Positions 51,307-62,460 are shown, counted from the stretch's first letter. The stretch: 64,000 nucleotides of DNA from Chrysophaeum taylorii (GCA_029834535.1 JAQMWT010000670.1:1-64000); one strand, 5' to 3'. Program-made: numbers and translations. The notes: generated by a model not told the origin, from the sequence alone.

Positions 51307-53667
51307 ATGTTTTTTGGTCGCATTGGCCGCGCGTGCTCGCGGTGGCCGCGATTGGTCATCGTGGTGTCGGTGTTGGTGGGGTTGGCGTGCTCCTCTGGTC
51401 TCGTTGATGCGAGCGTCGAGTCGAACGAAGCGACGCTGTACACGCCAAAGGACTCGGAGAGTGCCGAGAGACTCGCGTGGGCGCGCGCCACGTTTCCGAG
51501 CAGCAGAAGTCGGGGCCGCAGCGTCGATCTGTATTGCGAGGGGTCGAACGTCGCGACGTATGAAGGGATGCTCGAGTTGTTTGAGATAACCAACGCCGCG
51601 TTGGCTGCGATCGGCGAGTCGGGAGCAAAGCTCAACGCCTACGGCCATCCGGAAATCATGAGCGTTCTGAGCGCCTGGAACGCTTCGAAAAGCGTGTTTA
51701 TGCTCGACGAAAACTGGCGTGCCACGCTGGCGGCGCTGCCGGCGACGAGATACGGGGAAACGACGACGGAGGCGGGGGTAACGGTCGACGCCAAGTACGA
51801 CCTCGGCCAGCTCGTGGGCAATGCTGAGATCTCTGCTTCGGAGGGTGTTACCTCCGCCAGGGCGTTCAAGTCGCGGCTGTGGCTCGAGAAGCGGGCGAGC
51901 GACGGCGTGCTGCGGTCGGCGGATCGGGTCGTGGAAAACGCGTCGTTAAAGCACATGCGGTGCTCGATTCGATCTTCGACGTCGTATCGCGACGCCGTGC
52001 TGGGCGCCATTTCGCACGACCTCAAGCTCGTCGTTCTGTCGGTGATCCTGTTGTTCGTCTTCGCGACATCTTGCTTCGTCGCCCGACGATCTTGGTGCCG
52101 AGGGCTGGCGCTCGGGGTCGGGGCGATGGCGTCGGTGTCGCTCGCGCTCGCGAGCGCGTTCGGGCTCTGGATGAGGTTCGGTGGCTCGTTCCACGCGCTG
52201 ATGGGCGCGGCCATCTTCATGGTGCTGGGGTTGGGGGTCGACGATGCGTTCGTGATTGTGGACGCGGCGGACGTCGAGCCGGACCTCGAGACGGCGATGA
52301 ACAGGGCGGGCTCGTCGATCCTCGTGACCTCGGCGACCGACTCGCTCGCGTTTCTCGCGTGCGCGCTCACGACCTCGATTCCTGCCCTCCGGTCATTCTG
52401 CGGCGTCGCGAGCACAGCCATCGCACTGGACTTTGCGTTTCAGGTGACGTTCTTCGTCGCCGTCGTCTCGATCGTCGACGGCGCTGCCCGAGACGACGAC
52501 GACGACGACGCACGACGACAAGGCGGTGTGTCGCCGTCGAGGGTGGTGGCGCGGTTTGTGGTGGGGCGCAAGTGCCGCTGCGCGGTGGGCGTGGTCGCTG
52601 TGGCGCTGGTCGCGCTGGGCGCTGTCGGCGCGTCCAAATTAGAAATGGAGTACGAATCGGAATGGATGACGCCTCGAGGATCGATGCCTCGCGAGGCTCG
52701 CGAGGTCGAACGCAAGTACTTTCTCGAGGGCGCGTGGCGGGTCGAGGTGTACACGACGAAAGGGGACGTCGTCTCCGAGCTTGAAGCGTACCGTAAGAGC
52801 GTTGGCGCGTTGCGACGCCAGTCGTGGTACGCGTCGGACGAGTGCTGGATAGACGCCGGCGCCGCCACAACAAACTCGTCGTCGTTGCTGGATGCGGCCA
52901 AGATAAAATATCCGGAGGACCTCGCGTTCCTGACCGAGGGCTTGTGCTTGTCGCTAGGGACCAACGGGACGCCGTGCGCGACGCGGGCAGAGTTCGTTTG
53001 GGACAAAACGCCCGCGAAAGCGACGCAGATCTCGCGCCTCGACTCGGCTCAACGAGAACTCGCGTCGTCCCTCGGGATGTTCGTAGCTCGGTCCCCAACG
53101 CTCGAGGCTCTGGCATTGACGCGGTCTGCTGTGGAAAGGTCCATCCTCGTCGCGGGCGTCTCGGTTTTCGCGTGTTGCGCGTTGCTCTTCGGCCGCCTCG
53201 GCGCCGCGTTCGTGATGGCCGCCGTCGTCGCCGCCATCGACCTCGTGCTCCTCGGAGGACTCTACTGGGTCGGAGAATACTACAACATGGTCACGGCTGT
53301 CATCTTAACCTTGGCTGTCGGATTGAGCGTCGACTTTAGCGCGCACGTCATGTACGCTTACCTCCACGCGGAATCTACGAGCCTCGCGCTCGCTCGGATG
53401 CTCCCGCCCATCCTCAAGGGCGGTGTCTCGACCTTGCTCGCTGTGGTCCCGATGGCCTGGTCGACCTCCTATGTGATCCGCCTTTTCGACATCATCTCCA
53501 CGCTCATCGTTCTCGTGGGCTTGTTTTTCGGCCTCGCGGTCGTGCCGTGCGTATTACAGACTTACGACGACCTTCGGAATCCGCAGTCATCATCCCGCGA
53601 CGACGACGACGACGAGGGGGATTTTTACCGGCCCCTCGAAGACGGCCCCATCCTTGAGCTTAATTGA
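51307..53667 (+). CDS. Patched-family RND membrane protein with sterol-sensing-type domain
   Basis: 786 residues from the first ATG at 51307; the frame is open a little further upstream but without an ATG. TM1 is at residues about 13-32, followed by a large extracytoplasmic loop to about residue 235. A five-TM block then holds 'GLGVDDAFVIVDAADVE' (around residue 305), the sterol-sensing-like region of Patched/Dispatched/NPC1-type RND proteins. TM7 follows at about residue 425, then a second loop to about 610, then a second TM block with 'LAVGLSVDFSAHVMYAYLH' (around residue 668). These GxxxD motifs in TM4 and TM10 are typical of RND proton-coupled transporters. The tail is acidic with an Asp run. 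Members export or move lipids or sterols; the substrate here is unknown. The length is compact for the family and the gene is intronless. Confidence 0.88.
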   Translation: MFFGRIGRACSRWPRLVIVVSVLVGLACSSGLVDASVESNEATLYTPKDSESAERLAWARATFPSSRSRGRSVDLYCEGSNVATYEGMLELFEITNAALAAIGESGAKLNAYGHPEIMSVLSAWNASKSVFMLDENWRATLAALPATRYGETTTEAGVTVDAKYDLGQLVGNAEISASEGVTSARAFKSRLWLEKRASDGVLRSADRVVENASLKHMRCSIRSSTSYRDAVLGAISHDLKLVVLSVILLFVFATSCFVARRSWCRGLALGVGAMASVSLALASAFGLWMRFGGSFHALMGAAIFMVLGLGVDDAFVIVDAADVEPDLETAMNRAGSSILVTSATDSLAFLACALTTSIPALRSFCGVASTAIALDFAFQVTFFVAVVSIVDGAARDDDDDDARRQGGVSPSRVVARFVVGRKCRCAVGVVAVALVALGAVGASKLEMEYESEWMTPRGSMPREAREVERKYFLEGAWRVEVYTTKGDVVSELEAYRKSVGALRRQSWYASDECWIDAGAATTNSSSLLDAAKIKYPEDLAFLTEGLCLSLGTNGTPCATRAEFVWDKTPAKATQISRLDSAQRELASSLGMFVARSPTLEALALTRSAVERSILVAGVSVFACCALLFGRLGAAFVMAAVVAAIDLVLLGGLYWVGEYYNMVTAVILTLAVGLSVDFSAHVMYAYLHAESTSLALARMLPPILKGGVSTLLAVVPMAWSTSYVIRLFDIISTLIVLVGLFFGLAVVPCVLQTYDDLRNPQSSSRDDDDDEGDFYRPLEDGPILELN

Positions 53668-53950
53668 CCACACTCCCATGTGCCCTGCTACGACTATTCG
53701 TCGACGCAAAAAAAAAAGAAAAAATGCCCCCGTCTACTACTCTTCTGAGACGTCGACTTTTAAAACAAACTGCTATGTGCTGCTTTCAAAATGACTAGTG
53801 GGTCACATCATCATTTTCAAGCTGAGCTCAAAGGAGGGGAAAAAAAAACAAACAACAACAAAGCATCATTACTTTTGGCTGGCCATATGGCCGACCGATG
53901 ATCAATCACACTAGTGGGATAGTCCGCGAGCGAGTTTTTTTTTCTCGGTG

Positions 53951-53992
<42 letters not shown>

Positions 53993-55056
53993 GTCCCTTT
54001 TGGTGGTATCTAGAAACGGAATATAGCCTTGTGGCGGAGTGCGTCAGCTGAGAGCGGCAAACAGGCCGCGCCACAACACTAGGTCACCGGCGAAAAAAGC
54101 AGGGTGCGATTCTGTCACTTGATGTGGAGACAGTCACGCACTAGACGGTGCGCACCACCCGATAATCATTTTTGCTTATTAGAGGGATGATGATGAATCC
54201 TGCGTCAAGCAACAAGTTGAAAGTCTTGGTGCCAACCCGCTTCAAGCTCATACACGGCGTCGAGTGTCAAACACCCGAGATCATCGTTGCGGCAAGATCA
54301 GCGACGAGAGTTACTACATCTGGCGAAGCGTCCCATCTCTTCTTTGGCAGCCCCAACGGGCGGGCGTTGTGGCGTCGACGTCACGGCCAACTGAAAAGGA
54401 TTCGGCTCAACCAAGATCTTTGAGCGGGTCGCCTTCTGAGGAGACAGACATACGTGCGCGTCGTTGCTCGCACAAACTTCAACACAAACTACACGAGGAG
54501 TTGGCGTCGGCTGCGTTTTGGTTGCTCACCTCGGAGACTGGCAGGTGCGGCCGAGAGCGGAGACCACACACGTTGCGACGACGACGAGTTCTGTGTTTGC
54601 TTTGACCGAAACATCTTGCTCTCAGTCCTAGAGAGCAGACGAGGTCATCAAAAATTCTGCGCGAACTGGGCCAACGGCGCTTAGTTTGAACAAACTGCCA
54701 GTCTCATCATTGCACCAGCTTGTGCGGGCAGCTTTTATAACAACCGAGTCGCGTGCCTTTTTTTCTCGCAACAGTGGACAAAAAATTCTACCACCACAAA
54801 GTGACGTTGTTTATATTACTCGCTTCTGGCTGGCGCCTGAAGACATATCCAATCCAGTCGACACCTCTGCGTGTTCTCGTTCATTGTTGGACGGTTCTTT
54901 GATGAATGTGGGTTCGGCGACATGACCTTGAATTGTGAGCGCCTAGTAAAGGCGTCAAGAGTCGAAGCGTTGATTGTAATTATTAAAGGATAATATAATG
55001 TACCGCGTCGACAAAATTCATGCGGGTCGTTTGGAGTGGATAGCGCGTTTGTTTTC
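53668..55056. other. Intergenic, (GACA)n microsatellite, no secure gene
   Basis: Holds a (GACA)n run at 53953-53991. Around 54187-54610 two overlapping short frames exist (ATG at 54187 and another at 54264) without recognised domains. Confidence 0.5.
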
Positions 55057-55086
55057 GCATCACATCACATCACATCACATCACATC
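55057..55086 (+). repeat. (CACAT)n microsatellite
   Basis: About six perfect units of the pentamer 'cacat'. Confidence 0.95.
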
Positions 55087-55162
55087 GGGGTGGCCTCGAG
55101 TCACGGCTGATTGTCAGAGGCGCTCGTTCGTCAAGCTCAAATGCGTTTCGGCTCCTCCAGTT

Positions 55163-55189
55163 GAATGAATGAATGAATGAATGAATGAA

Positions 55190-55264
<75 letters not shown>

Positions 55265-55266
55265 AT
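55163..55266 (+). repeat. (TGAA)n/(TAAA)n microsatellite
   Basis: Six 'tgaa' units grade into about twenty 'taaa' units, 104 bp in all. The minus-strand frames through it ('IYLFIYLF') are artefacts. Confidence 0.95.
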
Positions 55267-55318
55267 CTCCTGTCTTCGATTCCACCCATGCTGCAAATGA
55301 AAAAATGGATCACCTCTA

Positions 55319-56136
55319 TTGCCACGGACCGCACGCGTTTCGGGTGGGTCGAGAGCACTATCGTATGGCCCAGCGCAAATGAATGATGTGCAGCTTTCTG
55401 GGGGTTGTCCGCTCCCTGGCTTGACCGCTGCATCTGATCGAACAGTCGATCTTGCGCTCGCTGTTGGTTGGCCGACCACTGACATTAGCAAGTTGCAGCG
55501 GGTCTGCCGCGAGATAATGCCAGGTTTGGTGGTGGTGGTCCACCTTCTTCCTCGCGGCGGACGGATATACCTTCCATGTCGCACGTATTTCTCCTTTGGC
55601 GGCACAGACCGTGCTTGGTTCGTCGGGCGCTTGAAGACACGACTCCACGTAGTAGGTGCTGCCCCGGTCTTGCTGGGCCCGGGTTTCGGGCTAATCGCGC
55701 AATGGCAGGTGGCACCCGTGGTGACGTTGCCTTGTGCAGGGTTGACGGCCACCTGCGCAGAGTAGAGGTGCAAGACACGGACGGTGACGATGCGCTGGTC
55801 TGCGAATTGGAATCCGGACAGACGTACCACCGCGAGCTGCATCCAGGTGCAGCCGGCGGCAAAATCGAAGGGGTTTGGTATCATGGTCGTATCCACGGCG
55901 TCACGGGCCGCGGTAGTAGGTATCCTTGTTTTGCGCCGGTGGCGACCAGTTGTACACTTCGAAGGCTACGCGTCCATTTCGTGTATGATTTGTCTATTGA
56001 CTGGGATCCTACACAAACGTGGTTTGCCGCGAAAGCCACGGCCACCACGGCCTCTCGCGTCGGTGTGCGTCGCCTTTCCGTGAACGCCGCCGCCCCGCTA
56101 GCGAGTTTCATCGGGAACCTTTCTCTTTGCCCTTAA
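55319..56136 (+). other. Possible hypothetical gene, frames 55319-55765 and 55576-56136
   Basis: Two overlapping plus-strand frames carry plausible protein sequence: 'YLPCRTYFSFGGTDRAWFVG' in the first, and 'RRVEVQDTDGDDALVCELES' and 'GGKIEGVWYHGRIHG' in the second. A GT...AG pair at about 55708-55739 could link them, but phase and boundaries are uncertain. No family is recognised; the minus strand is open too. Confidence 0.25.
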
Positions 56137-57029
56137 AGAAGCCCCGGCCGCGATGCGTAAAAATCAACAATTAATTAATCGTTTCCACGTCCGCCGCAAC
56201 ACATCCATATCTGCATCCGACGCCCCCCACTCTCCCCGAACCTCGGTCTGGGCACCTATCCCGCGATGCCCGGTTTCCTACGTGGGCCGCGCCTTGTTCT
56301 GCGCTTGATGGCTGGGGTGCTCGACCGCCCACCGATGATCTCTACGCGGCCAACGACGGATCCGCCGTATTCAGAGGTTAGGGCTGAGCTGCTGCGGTCC
56401 TCTCACATTTTTTTTTCGTCCGGACACCTTTTGTGTCTGTCGCCCCGCGCGAGTCCTTCGTGTGATGACGCGCGCCTTGCTTGGTTTAAATGTTCCTCGT
56501 TGCTCAATTTAGAGCCACCCGACAGCGCTCTGCTGCCGGAGGGGTTCAAATTTGTCCTTGATCATACCTGTCGCTGTTGTCGCCGCCCTGGCTCTTCCGA
56601 GTCGCTTTGAATACCATCTTCTGACTACCCCACTTTGACGACGTCGAGAGAGAGTTATGTGGCAACTCTGCTGCTCCATCCTCTTGTACATAATCGCGAG
56701 CATGACTTTACAGGACAGGTTTTGAGACGCCCCGTCTCTCTGAGCATCCTCAAACTCCCTTCACTCTTGATTTACGACCGCGACGTTCGTCTGTCATTCC
56801 CGTTGCGTATGGTACCGAAGCTGCTTCTAAATTCGTGCGCATTCGTTTGCCGGCGGAGCTTGTCGACCGACATCCGTCCTTGTTGTTGTTGCTTGTGTGG
56901 TTGGTTACCTTGTCGCAACATAAATTTGGCCGCCGCCTCGCCCGGACGAAATTATGGCGGCCTGAGCACTTGGGAGGTCTGGCATATATTATGCTGTGAC
57001 CATCTCCCATCGTCGCCGCCTTAAGATTC
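56137..57029. other. Intergenic, weak ORF only
   Basis: An ATG-started frame at 56266-56610 (114 residues, no domain) and a frame at 56635-57024 are the only candidates; neither is supported. Confidence 0.3.
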
Positions 57030-57033
57030 ATGT

Positions 57034-57036
57034 CTG

Positions 57037-57071
<35 letters not shown>

Positions 57072-57072
57072 G

Positions 57073-57146
<74 letters not shown>

Positions 57147-57165
57147 TTCCTTCCTTCCTTCACAA
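57034..57165 (+). repeat. (CTTT)n/(CTTC)n microsatellite
   Basis: About 130 bp of TTTC tetramers with one interruption, ending in TTCC units. It lies about 470 bp before the synthetase gene. Confidence 0.95.
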
Positions 57166-57521
57166 CCAAGAAAAAGGCCTGCCGCTACTCTCTCTGCTTC
57201 TCTTCGTTTCCCTTGAACTCTTATAGCGAGAGAGCTTGTGGCGTCACTCTTTGTTGCCCTGCTTCCTACCTGTACCGCACATCTTTGCGTTCTTGCTTCT
57301 TCCTTGTGCGCTCATGAATAATAAATTCTAGCCTGGGAGTTGCAAACCAAAAAATAATGGTTAAGTCACACAGGACAGCTGAACGCGCCCACGTTCGCAC
57401 TCCCCTCCTCTTAGCTAGCAGTCGACTTTCTTTGATTCCTACTATCTTTATCGATGCGCCCTCACTTTCGCAGTAACAGTCGCGCGCGGTATTATAGTAA
57501 AACCAGTAATAATAATAACCC

Positions 57522-57634
57522 CCCCTAGACTAGACTAGACTCGACTCGACTCGACTCGCCTCGACCCCCATAACCTCGCCTCGCCTCGACCCCTGGGGGG
57601 GTGGTTCAATTCAAGTCAAGTCAAGACTCAAGTG
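57522..57634 (+). promoter_or_regulatory. Pentanucleotide repeats and leader before the synthetase ATG
   Basis: (GACTA)n grading to (GACTC)n and CCTCGAC-type units at about 57527-57595, followed by a G-run and 'caattcaagtcaagtcaaga'. The ATG is at 57635. No canonical promoter motif is visible. Confidence 0.4.
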
Positions 57635-60169
57635 ATGTGGCTTGTCGCCGCGATGCTGAGCTGGAGCGTGCGCGCGTTCCAGCAACAGGTCGGTCGGGGT
57701 CGGGGTGGGCGTCGGGGTTTAGTTTTGAGGGCGTACGACCACGCCGGGATCGAGGCGCGGTGGCAGGCGTATTGGGACGCCGAAGGGACGTTCAAGGCTC
57801 CCGCGAAGCCGAGCGAGAAGAAGAAGTACGTGCTGGATATGTTTCCGTATCCGTCGGGGTCTGGTCTCCACGTGGGTCACCCCGCTGGGTACACGGCGTC
57901 TGACGTGATGGCGCGGTACTGGCGGATGCAGGGTTTCGAGGTGTTGCACCCGATGGGTTGGGACGCGTTCGGGCTTCCGGCCGAGCAGCACGCCGTAGAG
58001 ACGGGTCAGCACCCGCGAAAGACGACGAAAGAGAACATCGCGACGTTCAAGAGGCAGTTGAAGGCCTTGGGATTCAGCTACGACTGGGAGCGCGAGCTGT
58101 CGACGACGGACGCGGAGTACGTCAAGTGGACTCAGTGGATATTCCTGAGGTTGTTCGAGATGGGGTTGGCCGAGCAGAAGGAAGTCGCCGTGAACTGGTG
58201 TCCCGCGTTGGGGACCGTGCTGGCGAACGAGGAGGTGATAAACGGGTTGTCGGAGCGCGGGAATCACCCGGTCGTCCGGCAGCCGCTGAGGCAGTGGGTG
58301 TTGAAGATCACCGAGTTCGCGGACGAGTTACTCTCCGCGAGAGACCTCGATTGGCCCGCGGGAACCCTCCGGTCGCAACGCGAGTGGATCGGGAAGAGTC
58401 GGGGGGCGCGCGTGCAGTTCGGTCCGTTGGAAGTGTTTACGACGCGACCCGACACGCTGTTTGGCGCGACTTTTGTCGCGATAGCGCCCGAACACCCTCT
58501 GGCCGAAGAGCTGTGCGAACGAGGAGACAAACTCGAGGAACTCGAGGAATACCGGGAGCGCGTGTCGCGAATGAGCGACATGGATCGACAGCTTGGTGGT
58601 GGTGGGAAGACCGGGTTTGCGACGGGATCTTTCGTACCTCACCCGTTGATGCCCGACGAGGCAGAGCTGCCGGTGTGGGTCGCGGACTACGTTTTTTCGG
58701 GCGTAGGGACCGGCGCGGTCATGGGGGTGCCGGCGCACGACGCCCGGGATTTCGAGTTTGCGACACTCTTCGACCTCCCCGTGAAGCGCGTCGTGGAGGG
58801 CGGGGACCTCCCGTTTAGCGAGCCCGGGACGTGCGTCGGTTCCGGGCTCGAGTTCGACGGCCTCGAGACGGAAGAGTGCAAGGCTCGAGTGATCGAAAAG
58901 CTGGAAAGTCTGGGGAAAGGGAGCGCGGCCACGACCTACAAGCTGCGGGACTGGGTGTTTTCGAGGCAACGGTACTGGGGCGAGCCGATCCCGATCTACT
59001 TTCCCGTCGTATCGAAGTCGACGGGCGAACCTCTAGAATCCTCCCAAGAACTCGTAGATTACGACATCAAGTACGATCAACCCATCCCTCTCGCCGATTC
59101 CGAACTCCCTCTCGAGCTTCCCGAGGTGGACGACTTCAGTCCGGGCGACGACCCGCGAGGCTGCCTCGCGCGAGCGACCGACTGGAGGTTCTTCGCGAAA
59201 AACGGAAATTGGTACGCGCGCGAGACCAACACCATGCCGCAATGGGCTGGATCTTGTTGGTATTACGTGCGTTTTGCAGACCCGCGCAACCCAGACGCTC
59301 TCGTATCCCCCCAAGCCGAACGATGGTTGCCCGTCGACCTTTACGTCGGCGGATCGGAACACGCCGTCCTCCATTTGCTCTACGCTCGGTTCTGGCATAA
59401 AGTTCTTTTTGAAATAGGCGTCGTTTCGTCGCCCGAACCCTTCTCAAAACTCGTACATCAGGGCATGATCCTCGGCGCGGACGGCGAGAAAATGTCAAAA
59501 TCGAGGGGCAACGTCGTCAACCCCGACGAAGTCGTCGAAGCTTCGGGCGCCGATGCCCTCCGACTCTACGAAATGTTCATGGGTCCCCTCGACGCCGTAA
59601 AACCCTGGCAAACCGACCAGGTCGCCGGTGTTGTCCGGTTTAGGGACCGGGCGTTTGCCGCCTGCGAACGCGCGGTCGACGACGCCCCTCTTCATCCCGA
59701 TACGCTCTCGATACTCCACAAGACCATGCGCAAAGTTACGTTGGATATCGAAGCCCTCGCCTTCAACACGGCCATATCCGCCCTCATGGTCCTCGTCAAC
59801 CACCTCCAAACCCTCGACCGAGTACCAAAACTCGCCGCCGAAAAACTTGCTCTCATGCTCTCGCCCTTCGCGCCCCACCTCGCCGAGGAGTGCTGGTCCA
59901 AACTCGGCCACGACCCCTCCGTCGCACACCACCCCTGGGTCCGCTGGGACGATGCCCTCTGCCTCGACGCCACCATAACCCTTCCCATCCAGGTCAACGG
60001 CAAGGTCCGCGCCAAGCTCCAGCTTCCCCCCGACGCCCCCGAAGCCGACGTCAAGCGACTCGCCCTCCAAGATCCCAGCATCGCCAAGTTCCTTACCGCC
60101 GACACGGACCTCAAGAAATTCATCTACGTCCCGGGTCGCATCGTCAACCTCGTCGTCTCTACCTCCTAA
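57635..60169 (+). CDS. Leucyl-tRNA synthetase, bacterial/organellar type
   Basis: Class Ia synthetase that joins leucine to tRNA-Leu using ATP. 844 residues, near the roughly 860 of bacterial LeuS. The signature motif is 'HVGH' (residue 79, HIGH box) within 'MFPYPSGSGLHVGHPAGY'; the editing domain has 'TTRPDTLFGATF' and 'VMGVPAHDARD'; 'KMSKS' is at residue 619 within 'DGEKMSKSRGN'; the anticodon-binding and C-terminal domain follows. The ATG at 57635 starts an N-terminal extension with a hydrophobic segment ending 'VRAF-QQQ' and then a basic stretch (GRGRGGRRG). This resembles the bipartite signal plus transit peptide with Phe at the cleavage site used by stramenopile plastids; mitochondrial or dual targeting is possible. 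The frame is open slightly upstream without an ATG. Intronless. Confidence 0.93.
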   Translation: MWLVAAMLSWSVRAFQQQVGRGRGGRRGLVLRAYDHAGIEARWQAYWDAEGTFKAPAKPSEKKKYVLDMFPYPSGSGLHVGHPAGYTASDVMARYWRMQGFEVLHPMGWDAFGLPAEQHAVETGQHPRKTTKENIATFKRQLKALGFSYDWERELSTTDAEYVKWTQWIFLRLFEMGLAEQKEVAVNWCPALGTVLANEEVINGLSERGNHPVVRQPLRQWVLKITEFADELLSARDLDWPAGTLRSQREWIGKSRGARVQFGPLEVFTTRPDTLFGATFVAIAPEHPLAEELCERGDKLEELEEYRERVSRMSDMDRQLGGGGKTGFATGSFVPHPLMPDEAELPVWVADYVFSGVGTGAVMGVPAHDARDFEFATLFDLPVKRVVEGGDLPFSEPGTCVGSGLEFDGLETEECKARVIEKLESLGKGSAATTYKLRDWVFSRQRYWGEPIPIYFPVVSKSTGEPLESSQELVDYDIKYDQPIPLADSELPLELPEVDDFSPGDDPRGCLARATDWRFFAKNGNWYARETNTMPQWAGSCWYYVRFADPRNPDALVSPQAERWLPVDLYVGGSEHAVLHLLYARFWHKVLFEIGVVSSPEPFSKLVHQGMILGADGEKMSKSRGNVVNPDEVVEASGADALRLYEMFMGPLDAVKPWQTDQVAGVVRFRDRAFAACERAVDDAPLHPDTLSILHKTMRKVTLDIEALAFNTAISALMVLVNHLQTLDRVPKLAAEKLALMLSPFAPHLAEECWSKLGHDPSVAHHPWVRWDDALCLDATITLPIQVNGKVRAKLQLPPDAPEADVKRLALQDPSIAKFLTADTDLKKFIYVPGRIVNLVVSTS

Positions 60170-60402
60170 TCGTCGTCGCACTTCACGAGGAGGAGCCAAG
60201 GCGTACTTTTTTTCGGCGCCCTTGCGCGCTTGCGCGCTTGCTTCGAGTATAATCACCTAATACCCACCATCGACGATGCATGCCAATGACAGATTCTCGA
60301 GGTCTCGGGCTTGATCGACGACGACGACGACGACGACGACGATAAGAGTGCGAAACGTGGAAATGATAGATCTACGGTTTCTCGATTGTGACTGACGGGT
60401 TG
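60170..60402. other. 3' flank of synthetase, with (GAC)n run
   Basis: (GAC)n of about nine units at 60316-60342; nothing else recognised. Confidence 0.6.
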
Positions 60403-60546
60403 AAAGAAAGAAACAAAGAAAGAAAGAAACAAAGAAACAAAGAAACAAAGAAAAACAAAGAAACAAAGAAAAACAAAGAAACAAAGAAAGAAAGAAAAAC
60501 AAAGAAAGAAAGAAACAATGAAAGAAAGAGAGAAAGAAAGAAAGAG

Positions 60547-60597
<51 letters not shown>

Positions 60598-60768
60598 ACT
60601 ACGGTTTCTCGATCTGTGACTGACGGGTTGAAAGAAAGAAAGAAAGAAAGAAACAAACAAAGAAACTAACAAAGAAACTAACAAAGAAACTAACAAACTA
60701 ACAAAGAAACAAACAAAGAAACTAACAAACAAACTAACAAACTAACTAACTAACTAACTAACTAACTA
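60403..60768 (+). repeat. Long (AAAG)/(AAAC)/(AACT) microsatellite with internal duplication
   Basis: Three microsatellite blocks of AAAG- and AAAC-type units, ending in (AACT)n. The spacer 'gtgactgacgggttgaaaga' occurs before the first block (60387) and again at 60614, so a block of about 230 bp was duplicated. Confidence 0.9.
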
Positions 60769-61081
60769 TTTTTAGAGTCGCTTGGTGGTGGTGGTGGCAC
60801 GTCGCGATATTATACTTATTTTTTGTCTCGGTATGTTACAACTAACTCCCTATCGTGTTGAGCATGGTATTATCAACAACCCTTTCTCCCAACTCGAACC
60901 GCGGGTGAAACCACCACACGCCCGATCTCCGCGTAATACCTCACGCCATCAACGTATAGAAAACCAGACAATCAAAATGAGGGTAATAGCAAGAAGACAG
61001 CAAGAAAGCAATACAAATGCCTGGTACATTGGGCTCAGTCGAAGCGCAGGTGAGGATGCCAAGACGACACCCCCCCCCCTC
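60769..61081. other. Spacer, nothing recognised
   Basis: No gene or known repeat seen between the microsatellite and the copia fragment. Confidence 0.45.
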
Positions 61082-62160
61082 TGTGGAAGCTATGACACTT
61101 ACCCCTGCACCACGTATCTAGTATCCCTACGTCACTCCCTTATCGCTCGTCTCGTAACGCCCCATTCCACTTGTCACATGCTAGCAGGTGATCGTCTCGA
61201 TCGACCCTGAACTTGACTTCGTGGCGACTCCTTCTGGGCTTCAGTTCATTGCTACGTGTTCGGTTCGTTGTCGTCTATCATGTCCTCGATCGAAATTAAA
61301 GATAGCAAGCTTTCGCAAAAACTTGATGCCTTCAGCGGTGAGCGACATCTTTTTCATCAATGGACACGTCGTCTTGAGAACATGATCATCTCCACCGGCG
61401 ATCGCATTATCTTGACCCATGATACATGGACTAAGCATCTCAGCATCTGGCTGCTCTGAAGAAGAATTTCACGTCAAGCAACAACGCTGGTACTCTGCCC
61501 TCTTCATGGCACTCCCGATGCATGATACTGATCGTGCGGATATCCGTGAAAACCGCGATATGAACTTCACTCGGCTTTCAAAGCGCATTCCAGATGTCTA
61601 TATGGGCCACGGGGAGCGCGTAGCTCAATCCGCTATTGCCTTCCCTACATTCCCTGGTGTGCAACGCTATTGATGATCGTGCGAACTTCCTCAACAAAAA
61701 ATTCATCACCTGAGTACCAGTTGCTCGGCATTGTACCTGATCCTCCGTATCCTCGAGCGTGTCCTCGCATTTGATTACGCGCATCGTGCTTCACGACTTA
61801 CTGGCTTTGTTTTATCGTCTCGCATTTCGTACGTGAATGTGGTTGTACCCTCGAGAAGTTCAACAACACACAATTTAGACGGCATGCACAACCACTACCC
61901 TCGCACTATCCGCTGCGTCGTCAGCCACAACCCCGACTTCAGACTCTTCCAAACCGACCTACCCTAGACGCTCCCGTTTCCCAACAACCTGGCTCTACTC
62001 GATTCCGACGCAATACCCAATGTCATTTTGGCGGCTGCAAGGATCACTTTAAGAGGGAATGCCGAAAGTTTCAGAGTTCCTCGCTATTCACCCTACAACG
62101 CCCTACCCACCATCGCCGTTCTTCTCAACAGCGCAACAATTCCAACGACTCCAAGAACAC
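61082..62160 (+). mobile_element. Ty1/copia fragment: LTR and gag region
   Basis: Plus-strand relative of the copia element at 46-51 kb. A 97-bp LTR (61082-61178, TGTG...CACA) is followed by a leader and gag sequence beginning near 61280 ('MSSIEIKDSKLSQKLD'), with the shared 'MIISTGDRIIL' and 'HDTDRADIRENRDMNF' segments and a zinc-knuckle-like 'HFGGCKDHFKREC' near 62020-62065. No polymerase region is seen after it, so it is broken and incomplete. Confidence 0.75.
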
Positions 62161-62289
62161 CCAACAACACCAACCCCCCAACACCAACACCACTAACACT
62201 CCCCTTTCACCTCCCATGCCTACTCCAACCTTGACTGATTCTCGTTCCACTCCGCCGCTTTTCTTAATACCAAACTTTTTTTTTTTGAC

Positions 62290-62460
62290 TCCCATTGCAC
62301 AGGCGCCCTTCGTTCTGTATTTTCATCTCGTCGTTGCTCCACCCCTCGTTCTGTATTTTCACCTAGTCGTTGCTCCCCTCCTCGTTCTGTATTTCACCAC
62401 TTCGTTGATTCATTCCTCGTTCTACTATATTTTCAGCTATTCGTTGATCCACTCCCCGTT
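62290..62460 (+). repeat. Imperfect ~36-bp tandem repeats
   Basis: Four units related to 'ctcgttctgtattttcacct' followed by 'cgttgctcc'. The origin is unknown. Confidence 0.7.

Noticed and set aside
55070-55433. Minus-strand frames reading 'IYLFIYLF' repeats
   Set aside because: Direct translation of the (TAAA)n microsatellite.
56996-57317. Plus frames reading 'FLSFFLSF' repeats, and similar frames at 60253-60732
   Set aside because: Translation of CTTT/AAAG microsatellites.
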